From Williamsia sp. (GTDB lineage Bacteria > Bacteroidota > Bacteroidia > Chitinophagales > Chitinophagaceae), in contig JADCRZ010000034.1 in the NCBI GenBank assembly GCA_015069695.1, positions 1 to 64,000 of the forward strand: a stretch of 64,000 nt of DNA. The letters are read 5' to 3'. Of the stretch, positions 1 through 9,753 are shown in pieces; within the stretch, counting starts at the first letter, position 1; each line of letters starts with the position of its first letter. Both the position numbers and the translations under genes were made by a program. Under the pieces are notes generated by a model. The model had not been told where the DNA came from. It was given only the letters and a program-made list of their open reading frames with translations, and searched no databases.

Positions 1-371
1 AGGGAAGCTGCTGTAGTAGACAGGGCTGTAAAGCTTGATCCACCGTTCAATCTTACACCCAGTACAGTGGAAGGCATTTGGGTAGCAGGAGCAGCAGGAC
101 CTGAGAAGGTAGCAGCAGCAGCTTTCACCGTTACTGCCCAGGGGCGGTTAGATTTTACCTGCAGGGTAGAGGCATTGGTGTTAGTAAGTCCGCTACCATA
201 TTTGGCTACATCATCGAAGAGGAAGGAAGTACCGGTAGCAGAGGAGATGGTGATGTCAATGGCGTTCTGCAGGGTAAGAGAAACGGTTTGGCTGGCGGTA
301 GCAGTAGATTGTGCATGAGCAGCGGTGAAGGCAGCGAAGAGGACAACTACGAGGGTGAAGATCTTTTTCAT
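1..371 (-). CDS. Secreted protein, DUF4402-like, C-terminus outside window
   Basis: The ATG at 369-371 (minus strand) opens a reading frame that runs off the left edge, so only the first 123 residues or so are present. It begins with a clear signal peptide (MKKIFTLVVVLFAAF, cleavage after AHA). The mature part starts with QSTATASQTVSLTLQNAI and is rich in Ser, Thr and Ala. The pattern of a beta-strand region ending in a SNRPWAVTVKA-type stretch resembles DUF4402-type or WxL-like exported beta-sandwich proteins of Bacteroidota. The signal peptide is seen directly; the family assignment is an inference from general resemblance. Function unknown. Confidence 0.7.
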   Translation of the reverse strand, partial: MKKIFTLVVVLFAAFTAAHAQSTATASQTVSLTLQNAIDITISSATGTSFLFDDVAKYGSGLTNTNASTLQVKSNRPWAVTVKAAAATFSGPAAPATQMPSTVLGVRLNGGSSFTALSTTAAS

Positions 372-551
372 GGTATCGGATTTAAACGTGTTTGTTTGTG
401 TGTTTGTTGCTATAGTTTCCAAAGCTGTGCCGAAGAGCCAAGTAGCTGATCATCAGCAAACAAGCATTTGGCACCCGGCTAAATCTTTCCCAGGATTGGA
501 AAGAGATTCCCATTTAAATTTGACAGCGCGTTAAATTTTCAAACCAACCAT

Positions 552-1013
552 ATGAACCTGAACATAGCCTGTGCATTGATCACCTTAACCCTGGCCTCAT
601 GCCATCAACCTTCTACTGAAACAATATCATCCTCCAAACTTCCCCTGGCAGGCACCTGGCGACTTGTTACCGGGACGCTTATTGAAAAGGGAGATACCGC
701 TGTTACAGACTACACCAAAAACATCTCTTTTATCAAGATCATCAATGATACCCATTTTGCTTTTCTGCAACATGATCTTGCCAAAGGAAAAGATTCCGCT
801 GTCTTTGTTGCCGGTGGCGGCCTCTATTCACTCGCAGACAGCCTGTACACAGAACACCTGGAATACTGCAATGACAGGGCATGGGAAGGCAATGATTTCA
901 GCTTTGCCATCACCATTAAAAATGATACGCTTGTACAAAGGGGCGTGGAAAAAGTGGAAAGTGCCGGTGTGGACAGGATCAACATAGAAACCTATGTACG
1001 GGAAAAGAAGTAG
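552..1013 (+). CDS. Lipoprotein, lipocalin-like
   Basis: A 153-residue protein with a short hydrophobic N-terminus ending in a lipobox (LTLASC, Cys17), so a lipid-anchored envelope protein is predicted. The mature region opens with LAGTWRLVTGTLIEKGD and alternates short strands with GD/ND turns, as in small lipocalin-like or DUF4488-type proteins that are common in Chitinophagaceae. These usually carry the same GTWRL opening. No catalytic residues are apparent. It stands alone, divergent from the gene to its left. Function unknown; the fold assignment is inferred. Confidence 0.75.
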   Translation: MNLNIACALITLTLASCHQPSTETISSSKLPLAGTWRLVTGTLIEKGDTAVTDYTKNISFIKIINDTHFAFLQHDLAKGKDSAVFVAGGGLYSLADSLYTEHLEYCNDRAWEGNDFSFAITIKNDTLVQRGVEKVESAGVDRINIETYVREKK

Positions 1014-1339
1014 CGCCTGCAGTGACGCTGTCCGGTGTAGTGCGCGCCCTTTGCCAAAGAAACAGGATGGTTCGGTGGCTTATTGAAGCAACAAACTCCT
1101 ATCTGCAAAGCTGTGCATCCGTAGACAAACCAGACGGCCGGCATGCTCCGGGTACTATGCCTGAAGTGTGAAGCTCGTTTACCAGTCTACTGCCTACCTA
1201 TCATTGTTTGTTCTTGTTTACCTGTGTTTGAAATTGTATATAACTGCTAACTTAAAGATTCTACCGCTTCATCGTCCCCATCTGATTGATTTGTTTTACA
1301 GGCTTCCGACTTTTAGCTGTTGCCACTTGTAAACATTCG
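1014..1339. other. Intergenic region with no recognised feature
   Basis: No convincing coding frame, hairpin terminator or repeat was found in this 326-bp stretch between the lipoprotein gene and the converging gene fragment. Confidence 0.5.
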
Positions 1340-2410
1340 TCAATTGGTTGCCGTATTCCTGATTTCGCTTTTATATTTTGTCATAAGCTCTTTATATTCA
1401 CGCACCTCATCATCTGCTTCGAATGAAGCACCATCCTGCATTGGTAAGTCACCGGTTATAATTTCATATAGAAGAGCCATGTGGAAGCTATGGCTCTTCC
1501 ACTCTTTGGCGGGAACCGCTTCTCCCCAATCTCTTAGTTCAATTATTTCCAGATTGTCTTTCAGTTCATTAAACCAACCCATAGACTGGTCACTGTCTGG
1601 ATTATTCTCGTCATCTCCTTTTAAGAATTCAACAGGTGGTGATATAGCATCCCTGTATTCCTTTCCTGAAGCATCTTTTTTGACGATTGAGTCGAGCCAA
1701 CCTTTAAGAGTCGGGCCTTTACTATACCCGGTCTCTATGATTTCATCTTCCTTGTTCTTCTTCTTGTAGTAATAAGGCGTTTCAAAAAGCAGTTCCTTCA
1801 GATTAAATCCAGCTTGCCTGAAAAGTTCTTCATTGTGCTGAGCAAACCACGTTTGAGATTCTTCGCCAAGTGATCTATACATAGCTGCAAAGCCACTCCG
1901 GTCCATAAACGTAAAAGCGTGTTTGGGGAAATGAATACTTTCCTCTTCCGGCTCCCCCGTCGTGCGATTCGTAGTTGCACGGATCTTACCCAATAGTTTG
2001 TTTATTCCGCTTATCACCTCTTCCTTATCGTGAACACTATCACTTATTATCATATCAATCAGCGGCTTATCTTTCGCTTCCAAATCTCGAGTTGCCGCAT
2101 CATAATCATTTTTCCCCATATTTGTTTCAATATTTGCAAGATTCAACTTCTCTCCTTTGGTAAGTTGTTTACGAACCTCTGTCAAAAAATATCCCTGGTT
2201 TCCTGTTTTATAATGTATGTTTTTGTCTTTCATCGAACCGACATAATAACTTAAATAAGATAGAAAGCCCTTCAATGCTTCATCTTTCTTGGTATTGTGT
2301 TTCTCCAGGTAGCTGGTAAAAGAAGAAGTATTTGCAGTATTCTTTTTGATGTTTTCCTTTATTCTAAGTGAATTATCAAAAGTTTGTTCGCGAATACATT
2401 GTGATGTAAT
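1340..2410 (-). pseudogene. Unrecognised protein, apparent N-terminal truncation
   Basis: An open minus-strand frame runs from a stop at 2411-2413 to the stop at 1340, about 356 codons. No ATG lies near its 5' end and the first usable start is a TTG at 2275 (311 residues), so the gene looks cut at its 5' end. The transposase remnant begins divergently only about 8 bp beyond the open frame. The protein is charged and soluble, without signal peptide or membrane segment. It contains aromatic-rich blocks (HFPKHAFTFMDRSGF, ETPYYYKKKN, KEWKSHSFHMALLYEI) and Asp/Glu-rich turns. I do not recognise the family. It could be the C-terminal part of a larger modular protein broken by the insertion. Confidence 0.5.
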
Positions 2411-2417
2411 TTAAGGA

Positions 2418-3000
2418 ATGCGTACACCAAAAACGCCTGAAGAATTTAGGTTTAATCGCTTTGACAAGCAACGCTTCGAACGAGCGCTGCAGAAAGCTTC
2501 TGATAAACGAGCATTTCAGCGTATCCAGGCAGTGCAGCTCTTTGCTCAAGGAATGGACATTCATGCGGTGGCCAGGATTGCTTGCAGCAGCGTCCGGATC
2601 GTTTATAAGTGGATACGGCTGTATCTGAAGGATCACCAAACTAACGTCCTCCATGATGCTCCAAGAACAGGCCGTCCTGTCGTTGCTCCCAAGATCACGG
2701 CCAAGCAGATTCTCAAAGAACTCGAGCATAATCCCCTGGATCTTGGATACAACACCAGGGTTTGGACGGCCAAACTGCTGGCAAGCCATTTGGGTGAATG
2801 CTTTGTATGCAAGATCAGCTCTCTTACCATGTACCGACGCATGAAACAGATCGGATTACGTTGCAAGCGCCCCCGCTATGTGTATTCAGAAAAGGATCCG
2901 AACCGGGCACAGAAAAAAGGGCTATGTCCGTAAACTAAGCCAGGCGGCCGCTTCAGCGTTGTTGCTATTTGAAGATGAGTTTGTTATACGGCTTTTTCCT
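2418..3000 (+). pseudogene. Degenerate IS630-family transposase
   Basis: The frame from 2418 gives a helix-turn-helix N-terminus typical of IS630/Tc1-mariner transposases: AVQLFAQGMDIHAVARIA, then TGRPVVAPK and the second HTH with LTMYRRMKQIGLRCKRPRY. It stops at about 2933, just after an A6G3 run. The continuation, with the first DDE aspartate block (ASALLLFEDEFVIRLFP), is in the +1 frame from about 2925 to 3000, after which similarity disappears. One frameshift and the loss of the two distal DDE residues make this a dead element. Its left end lies between the upstream gene fragment and 2418; no terminal inverted repeat could be confirmed. Confidence 0.75.
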
Positions 3001-3156
3001 ATACTTGAATCTGGTAACGCGCTGATTGTTGTATCTCGTACAAGGCTTATATCAGCCTTAGTTATCTGCCAAGAATTACTTGAAGTTACTGTCGTCTGCA
3101 TGATGAAAATAAACAGGATTACCATTTGGGTTTTTTATTGGCCATCTTAAACTTAT

Positions 3157-3528
3157 CTATGTATTCAGATATTTACCGAATTTCCGAAATAAAGTGTAAT
3201 TGGAAAGTATCCCACCGACAATTCGTCTTTTTACTACCATGAAGCCGCTAGATACTACCCATAGTTCTGGCCTGTATGCGAAAGCAGCGGGCTTTCTGTT
3301 TACCATATTCCATATTTCGGTGTTTATCAAAGCAGAGTCTTTCTCCTTCATCCGAAATTTCAGCCGCCTTTGTTGAAAAAAGACTCGTTTTCGTTGCCAG
3401 ATGATGCCTATAAGATCTGAAAAAGCGGTTTCCCTGCTTGAATTCCGTATTTTGAGCATACAAGCATCCCTACCCACAGGCCCCATATCACTTTCCAATC
3501 CTGTGATCTTTTTTTCTGAGTCTAACAT
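3157..3528 (-). CDS. Doubtful small ORF, possibly a decayed gene
   Basis: A 123-codon frame with an ATG at 3528, divergent from the histidine kinase gene that starts at 3543. The product is basic and has no recognised domain, signal peptide or membrane segment. A second overlapping frame of similar quality exists at 3248-3463, which suggests degenerate sequence rather than a clean gene. Both lie between the IS remnant and the kinase. I list it because it is the only candidate in this 540-bp stretch; it may be non-coding. Confidence 0.25.
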   Translation of the reverse strand: MLDSEKKITGLESDMGPVGRDACMLKIRNSSRETAFSDLIGIIWQRKRVFFQQRRLKFRMKEKDSALINTEIWNMVNRKPAAFAYRPELWVVSSGFMVVKRRIVGGILSNYTLFRKFGKYLNT

Positions 3529-3542
3529 AGAATTATAACACT

Positions 3543-6398
3543 ATGCACGAAAATTTTGATGGCCGGACCAGATCAAACGACATGAAAATGCTCGAACAGC
3601 GCGAAGAACGGCAGACGTTTCTGCTGAACCTCAGTGATAGCCTCCGTGTCGAGACAGGAGTCGAAGCAGTTGGTAATCGAGCTGTTCAATTGATCGCCGA
3701 AAGGTTGCAGGCAGATAGGGTCTATCTTGTGCGCCTAACACCTGTAGACGATTTGGTCGTGATCACGCATGAAATCCACCGTAAGGATATGCCACCCCTT
3801 CTTGGCACCTACCGGAGCTCAACTTTTCCATCTGCGATCAAGGAGCTTTTTGAACGCACCATCGTCTATACTGATGTTCGCACGGATTCCCGCCTGAATG
3901 ATTTGGACCGGTTGTCTTTCGCAGGATTGGGCGCAGTAGGTTTTATGGCCGCATCCATTCGCAGGGGTAACATGGAAATGATCTGGGCTGCAGGAGCAGT
4001 ATCAACAACACCCCGATCTTGGACATCAGCTGAAGTTACCCTCTTTGAAGATGCTATTGAACGTACCTGGGTGGCAATTGAGCGTGCCCGAACTGAAGAA
4101 GCACTGCACGAGTCGGAGCTAAAATACCGGAGTCTTTTTGACTCCATTGATGAAGGATTGGAGATTTTGGAATTGATCTACAATGAAGCAGGCCATCCGG
4201 TTGACTTTTTCTACATCCAAACCAATCCAGCATTTGAACGGCAAACAGGGTTATTGAACATTCAAGGCAAATACGGCAGGGATGTTTCTCCTAACATAGA
4301 ATCTTACTGGTTTGAAGCATACGACAAAGTTGTAAAGACCGGTGAACCGGTTCGCCTGGAAAACTACAATCAATATACCGGTCGTTGGTATTCGGCGATC
4401 GCCATGCGAGTAGGAGGGCAAGGTAGCCGGCAATTAGCTATTCTTTTTACTGATGTAACAGAACGGAAAAGCCATGAACAGCGGCAGGAATTTCTCTTGA
4501 AGCTCTCCGACACTTTGCGGGCAGAACCAAACGTAGACGTCGTGGCAAACCGGACGCTAGAAATGCTCTGCGAGCAGTTAAGGCTCGATCGCTGCTACAT
4601 TGCTGAGTACCGCATGGAAGCTGACCATGCTGATGTTACGCACCAGGCAGGAAACGACCGGGTGCCGCCATTGCCTGAAGGCGGCATTCGTCTTTCCGAC
4701 TTTCCCGAAGCTCTGCACATCACGTTCGACAGGACACTTGTAATCGAAGATTTTGCACAGACAAAAGGCTTATCCGACACGGACAGGGAAAACATGGGCT
4801 CCCTTGGGCTGCGTGCGCTCGTTGCCGCGACTTTACGCAAGGGCGAAAAAAAACCTCATTGGGTGATTGTTGCAGTATCGGCCATCCCCCGGCGCTGGAC
4901 GCAAGGTGAAATTGCATTGCTTGAAGAAGTAACAGAAAGGACATGGGCGGCGATGGAACGCGTCCGTGCTGAATCAGCGCTTCGAGATTCCGAAGAAAGG
5001 CTCCGTACGATGATCGAAAACCTGCCTGGCGGTGCAGCTTTTATCCTGGATCATTCCTTGCGCTACACGCTGGCGGGTGGAGAAGCGTTATTGTATAGCG
5101 GGCTTACTGAGGCCGATTTCATCGGCAAGACGCCCCTTGAAATAGTGCCGCAGTTGACAGAAGAGCAAATAATCAATTACCGGCGTACGCTGGCAGGATA
5201 TCCTTTCACACACGAGCACGAAGCTGGGGCGCGCACTTTCGTGACCCGTGGCGTTCCCCTGCGCAACGCGGCGGGCGAAATATACGCAGCTCTTGCTGTA
5301 TCTTATGATATTACGGACCGTAAGCACACCGAGGAGCAGCTTCGCATGACCGAGGAGCGCTACCGGATAGCCTTGCAAAGCGCCCATATGGGTGCCTGGG
5401 ACTGGAACGTATCAGAAGATAAAGTCCGCTGGAACGATCAGTATTTTTTGTTGTTGGGCTTACTGCCCCAGATAGATCGCGTACTGGATGCTGCCTTCTT
5501 CCTGCAGTTCATTTACCCTGACGATCTGCCGGCGGTAAGCAGGGAGCTGCAGCACGCTGTAGAGGAGAGCGGTGTTTATCAGATGGATGCTTTCCGCATC
5601 ATACGTGCTGATAACGGAGAGGTGCGCTGGATGTGCGGCTATGGGCGTACGGTAAGCTGGCAGCAGGGCAAGTCGGCCCGCATGGTAGGAGTCATGTACG
5701 ATATTACGGAACGCAAGCACCTGGAACAGCAGAAGGATGAATTCATGAACATCGCCAGCCATGAACTTAAAACGCCTGTGACCAGTTTATCGGCCTATGC
5801 CGAACTGCTGCAAGACCTGCTGGAAGAAGAGGGGAACAAAGAACATGCAGAGCTGATCAAAAAGCTCAACAACCAGGTACATCGCCTCAATCGTTTGATC
5901 TCAGATTTGCTCGATACCACCAAGATTTCGGCAGGACAGCTTTCCTTGCGCCTGGAAACATTTAATCTCGACGAGTTAATCCACGAGCGGGCAACAGAGC
6001 TTCAGCACCTTACCTCCAATCACATCGTAGCAATAGGCAACTGCCCGCCTGTGCAAGTAAAAGCTGACCAGGAACGCATCAGCCAGGTGCTCACTAATCT
6101 CATTTCAAATGCCATCAAGTACTCACCCCACGGCGGAGAAGTGCTGATAGATTGTCATACCGAAGGACATGAGGTGATCATCAGCGTACAAGACCATGGC
6201 ATTGGAATACCTGCAGAGATGCAGGCTCAGGTGTTTGAACGGTTCTTCCGGGCAGGTGAGGTAAAGCAGCAGAATTATGCCGGGCTCGGATTGGGGTTGT
6301 ACATTACGGCCGGCATTGTACACCGGCATGGGGGCAAGATATGGGTGGAGAGCGAACCGGGAAAAGGATCCACGTTTTATTTCACTTTACCCTATTGA
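3543..6398 (+). CDS. Multi-sensor GAF/PAS histidine kinase, soluble
   Basis: A 951-residue hybrid-free sensor kinase without membrane segments. In order it appears to hold a GAF domain (about 25-180), a PAS domain (about 190-305), a second GAF (about 315-480, clearly paralogous to the first: both start with FLL-LSD-LR-E), two further PAS domains (about 485-600 and 603-725), then HisKA with the phospho-acceptor His740 in SHELKTP and a HATPase_c domain with NLISNAIKYSP and GLGLGLYI. It would autophosphorylate in response to an intracellular ligand or redox signal and pass phosphate to an unlinked response regulator, since none is adjacent. The ATG at 3543 is the first plausible start. Confidence 0.9.
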   Translation: MHENFDGRTRSNDMKMLEQREERQTFLLNLSDSLRVETGVEAVGNRAVQLIAERLQADRVYLVRLTPVDDLVVITHEIHRKDMPPLLGTYRSSTFPSAIKELFERTIVYTDVRTDSRLNDLDRLSFAGLGAVGFMAASIRRGNMEMIWAAGAVSTTPRSWTSAEVTLFEDAIERTWVAIERARTEEALHESELKYRSLFDSIDEGLEILELIYNEAGHPVDFFYIQTNPAFERQTGLLNIQGKYGRDVSPNIESYWFEAYDKVVKTGEPVRLENYNQYTGRWYSAIAMRVGGQGSRQLAILFTDVTERKSHEQRQEFLLKLSDTLRAEPNVDVVANRTLEMLCEQLRLDRCYIAEYRMEADHADVTHQAGNDRVPPLPEGGIRLSDFPEALHITFDRTLVIEDFAQTKGLSDTDRENMGSLGLRALVAATLRKGEKKPHWVIVAVSAIPRRWTQGEIALLEEVTERTWAAMERVRAESALRDSEERLRTMIENLPGGAAFILDHSLRYTLAGGEALLYSGLTEADFIGKTPLEIVPQLTEEQIINYRRTLAGYPFTHEHEAGARTFVTRGVPLRNAAGEIYAALAVSYDITDRKHTEEQLRMTEERYRIALQSAHMGAWDWNVSEDKVRWNDQYFLLLGLLPQIDRVLDAAFFLQFIYPDDLPAVSRELQHAVEESGVYQMDAFRIIRADNGEVRWMCGYGRTVSWQQGKSARMVGVMYDITERKHLEQQKDEFMNIASHELKTPVTSLSAYAELLQDLLEEEGNKEHAELIKKLNNQVHRLNRLISDLLDTTKISAGQLSLRLETFNLDELIHERATELQHLTSNHIVAIGNCPPVQVKADQERISQVLTNLISNAIKYSPHGGEVLIDCHTEGHEVIISVQDHGIGIPAEMQAQVFERFFRAGEVKQQNYAGLGLGLYITAGIVHRHGGKIWVESEPGKGSTFYFTLPY

Positions 6399-6475
6399 TA
6401 GACACCTATGTTCAATCTATCTTTTATAATTCAAAGGCTCAACTTTTGCGTACATGCCAGGACCTACAAAACACG

Positions 6476-6784
6476 ATGGACAATCACCAATTTTCCGAAT
6501 ACGAATTGAACCTGGCGAACTTCAAGCTTGCATCAGAAAATAATGCCATGTTGCGCATGCTGCTAGAAAACCAGCTCAAGATCATGGATGCGCTTGGTAT
6601 TTCAGATGCAGTGTCAAAATTCTCTTTTGAATCTGTTTCTCCCCGTGATGCTGTTTCTCATGATGCACCACTGCCCGACGATGAGCTATCCAGGGCGGAA
6701 TACGAGAACAGTATTGTAGCCGTCAACATTATTTCTAAAAACATCAGGCTGCGTACTTGGGAGTGGGTACAACAACAGGAATAA
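6476..6784 (+). CDS. Hypothetical small soluble protein
   Basis: A 102-residue frame starting at ATG 6476, 77 bp after the kinase stop; longer upstream starts would overlap the kinase gene. The N-terminal half is helical and hydrophilic (MDNHQFSEYELNLANFKL, then LRMLLENQLKIMDALG), suggestive of a coiled coil. There is no signal peptide or known motif. It may be co-transcribed with the kinase and could be a partner, but that rests only on position. Confidence 0.5.
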   Translation: MDNHQFSEYELNLANFKLASENNAMLRMLLENQLKIMDALGISDAVSKFSFESVSPRDAVSHDAPLPDDELSRAEYENSIVAVNIISKNIRLRTWEWVQQQE

Positions 6785-6827
6785 CCCTTTGATATCCTTC
6801 CATATTTCCGATTAATGAAAGCACTCC

Positions 6828-6941
6828 TCATCCTGGGTGGTGCTGAAGCAGCAAGAGCCGTACTGTGGCCAGGTACCAAATCTCTTCACCATCCCGAAAG
6901 TTGATATTGAAGCTGCCGTATGAGAAATCTACTTGTTCCAT
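6828..6941 (-). pseudogene. Short remnant, possible antirepressor-type N-terminus
   Basis: A 37-codon minus-strand frame with a good ATG (6939-6941). It reads MEQVDFSYGSFNINFRD followed by GEEIWYLATVRLLLL. The pattern 'FNIxxxDGExIWYLA' weakly recalls the N-terminal domain of BRO/antirepressor phage proteins, but it stops after 37 residues. It is best read as a remnant or chance frame in the otherwise empty 319-bp gap 6785-7103. Confidence 0.2.
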
Positions 6942-7103
6942 GGCGCAATGATACGCACATCAGTGTCGATAAAGCTTGATATTTATCAAAAGGTACCCAT
7001 ATACAGGCAAAAAGGTGCAATCATCCAGTTGCGGATAATTACCCCTCAAAGAAAAATGCTGGAAGCAGGATAATAAACAACCACCCTGCCTGGACCCAAT
7101 CCT

Positions 7104-9005
7104 TTACTGCTTGATAAATTTCTTTGTTTCTGTCTTGGTTCCTGTTGTCAGGCGAATAAGATACGTGCCCTTTGCAAGACGGTCTACCCCAACTTCATAC
7201 ACAGCCGTCCCCTGGTAACCGTTTTCCTCTTGCCTGAGTAGCAACTGCCCGTTCATGTCTCTCACATCAAGGGTGAGCTTCTGCGCCTCAGGAAGTTGAA
7301 TACTTAACTGCAGCTTGCCCCGCACAGGGTTTTGAACAACTGAAAACTGCATAGCATTCGTTTCCATCAGCACTCTTGCAACAGCTGTATAAGTTGCTGA
7401 GCCTACCGGGCTAATCTGCTTGATACGGTAGAAGTTGGTACCGCTCAGTGGCGCCCTATCTACGAAGGAATAACGTGCGTTTTGAGTCAACATACCGGTG
7501 GCCACCACACTGCCTATGCTATCGTACACACCATTTCCACTGCTTCGCTCCACGACGAAGGAGCGGATGTTTTGGTCTTTGTTGGCGGTCCAGTTAAGCA
7601 TTACCGTTTGCAATTCCCTCTTTGCGGTAAAGCCGTTGGCTATGCTGAGAACAGTTGTAGGCGTAAGCGTGTATCTCCATAAGTCGTTGGCTGATCCAAC
7701 CCCATAGGCCACGGCTATACCCCCAAATACCCAAAAATATCCTGACGGATCCAGCCAACCCACTGGTCCGATTCTGCCTCCTGGTTTATTGGTAGGAGCA
7801 GCGATTCCCTTGGCGCCATAATCACCACTTTGGCTGCCCACGCTGTCACAGCTTATCCATGTCCACAAACCTGATGCAGGAGAATACTGCCACAGGTCGT
7901 TAAAAAAAACGATTGATTTGGATGAGTTAAACCCTTCTCCTCCAAACAATAAAAGATTTCCTGAAGCATCAATCAGGGAAATGCATTTCTCACTTCTGCC
8001 ACCTGGCTGGTTGGTTGCCGCCGCGATACCTTTGCTGCCATAAACGCCCGAAGCCCATTGAGTGGTATCACCACCCATCCATGTCCATAGACCGGTTGAG
8101 ATCGTGTACTTCCACAAATCAGCCTTGTTATCTCTTCCGCTGAAGAGCCAGAAATCGCCGCTGGGAGTTAGCCATCCGGCAGCCCCAGACCTTGCACCTG
8201 GTTTGTTTACAGCATCAGCTATACCCCTGCTGCCGTATACACTTGGCTGGTCTAGGAGGCTATCGCCACTCACCCATGTCCATTGGTCGGCTGAAAGATT
8301 GTACTTCCACAAATCATTTAATTGGGCCCTATCGTGGGCCCTGTCGAGAGAGCCTCCAAAGAGCCACAGATTGCCAGCAGCATCCATTCCGCCTACGGCA
8401 ACATGTCTTGCTCCCGGTTTGTTGGCGGCGCCGGCTATACCCTTGATACCGTACACCCCAGATTGATTGGGCATTGCATCACCACTCACCCAGGTCCAAA
8501 GGCCGGTGGCAATATTGTACTTCCATAGGTCATTTAAATATCCTGAACCACTTGCTGCGTACCCTTGTCCGCCAAACAACCACAGATTGCCGGCATTATC
8601 TGCCCATGACAATGCCCGCCACCTGGCGCCAGGCTTGTTACTGGCACTTGCTACACCCCTGACACCATACACCCCTGGCTGGTCAGGCACTGGATTACCG
8701 CTCATCCAGGTCCATTGCCCCGTGGTTATATTGTACTTCCACAAATCGTTCAGATAGCCGCCGGTACTACCTTGGGCGAACCCAGAGCCTCCAAACAGCC
8801 AAAGATTACCGGAAGTATCCGACCAGGAAATGGGTGAGTCCCTTGCTCCTGGTTTATTATTCTCGGGACCTGTTGCTCCCATAGAGTTGTAAATCCCACT
8901 TTGGGAGAGTCGGTAATCACCACTCATCCAAGTCCATTGGTTGGGTTGGGTGAAGGCAACGGAAAAAAATAATAGTAAAAGCGAAAGAAGTAAAGTTTGT
9001 TTCAT
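7104..9005 (-). CDS. Kelch-repeat secreted protein with T9SS sorting domain
   Basis: A 633-residue protein with signal peptide (MKQTLLLSLLLLFFSVAF). It has six near-identical kelch-type repeats, each ending in (N/A)DLW(K/Q/R)Y followed in five of them by (T/A)G-WTW, with WLFGG strands, which should fold into a beta-propeller over residues 25-440. A fibronectin-like linker follows (VMLNWTANKDQNIRSFVVERS) and then a C-terminal type A T9SS sorting domain (about 555-633) ending KGTYLIRLTTGTKTETKKF. Export through the outer membrane and surface attachment or release are expected. The substrate of the propeller is unknown. The gene is isolated, with a 268-bp upstream region. Confidence 0.9.
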   Translation of the reverse strand: MKQTLLLSLLLLFFSVAFTQPNQWTWMSGDYRLSQSGIYNSMGATGPENNKPGARDSPISWSDTSGNLWLFGGSGFAQGSTGGYLNDLWKYNITTGQWTWMSGNPVPDQPGVYGVRGVASASNKPGARWRALSWADNAGNLWLFGGQGYAASGSGYLNDLWKYNIATGLWTWVSGDAMPNQSGVYGIKGIAGAANKPGARHVAVGGMDAAGNLWLFGGSLDRAHDRAQLNDLWKYNLSADQWTWVSGDSLLDQPSVYGSRGIADAVNKPGARSGAAGWLTPSGDFWLFSGRDNKADLWKYTISTGLWTWMGGDTTQWASGVYGSKGIAAATNQPGGRSEKCISLIDASGNLLLFGGEGFNSSKSIVFFNDLWQYSPASGLWTWISCDSVGSQSGDYGAKGIAAPTNKPGGRIGPVGWLDPSGYFWVFGGIAVAYGVGSANDLWRYTLTPTTVLSIANGFTAKRELQTVMLNWTANKDQNIRSFVVERSSGNGVYDSIGSVVATGMLTQNARYSFVDRAPLSGTNFYRIKQISPVGSATYTAVARVLMETNAMQFSVVQNPVRGKLQLSIQLPEAQKLTLDVRDMNGQLLLRQEENGYQGTAVYEVGVDRLAKGTYLIRLTTGTKTETKKFIKQ

Positions 9006-9273
9006 GTTTATCGTGTGATGGTTTTATACGTCCTGGGGAAATACGGTAAGTGCAATCCTGCATCAGACATGCCGTAAAATAGGCAATGCACAAAAGTGCT
9101 TGGGGCATTTCTTGAGAGGATCTTCCGTTTACGGATAAGCTGGATGGGATGGTTTCTAAAGTAGCAGATCAGTGCTACGAATGTAGACAGGATTTCTCAT
9201 ATTGCATATCCCCCAAATTGGGTGATATCCATTGGGAGCGATTGTATTGGGGAGGTTGGCAAATGGCGGGAGA

Positions 9274-9600
9274 TTAAGCGCCCTCCATGATCTTATCCGT
9301 GTACGCATCGGCCACATCTTCTATCCGCTTCTCTTCCTGGGCAGTCAGTGACCAGATGTCCTTTTTGTAGGTCTGTTCCAGCCATTGAGATTTATCGTAG
9401 TTGTGATCATTGGAATAGCCGATGCCGTAGCCATCCGGCAGCCCTATCACTTTCAAATCGCCCTGCATCTGGCCGGTGAGCACGCCGATCACTTTCGGAT
9501 CAGGGGGCAGGTTGTACTTGGGTCTGGTGGCGCCGGATCTGCTCGTGGCGACATCGTCGTAGCCGCTTCTTGTTCTTCACTTGGCCAGCTCGACTCCAGG
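9274..9600 (-). pseudogene. C-terminal gene remnant interrupted by a stop codon
   Basis: A minus-strand frame reads PGVELAK, then an in-frame TGA at 9577-9579, then about 100 codons of coding-like sequence. This contains GYDDVATSRSGATRPKYN, LPPDPKVIGVLTGQMQGD and WSLTAQEEKRIEDVADAY before a stop at 9274. No ATG is available downstream of the stop except internal GTG/TTG codons. Composition and residue pattern look like the C-terminus of a real soluble protein that has lost its 5' end. The family is not recognised. It lies just upstream of, and divergent from, the STAND gene, adding to the signs of turnover in this region. Confidence 0.4.
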
Positions 9601-9753
9601 TGAGCAGGTGAAAAGGTATAAGGGTAAGAAGAACCTGATAAAAAAGACTTAGGATCATAATGTGAATTTAGGTTATTGAGTGTTATCTTAGGATAATTGC
9701 CGTGTTTCCGCACCCTGTAGTCTTGACGATTATTAACCTCATAAACTGGCTAT

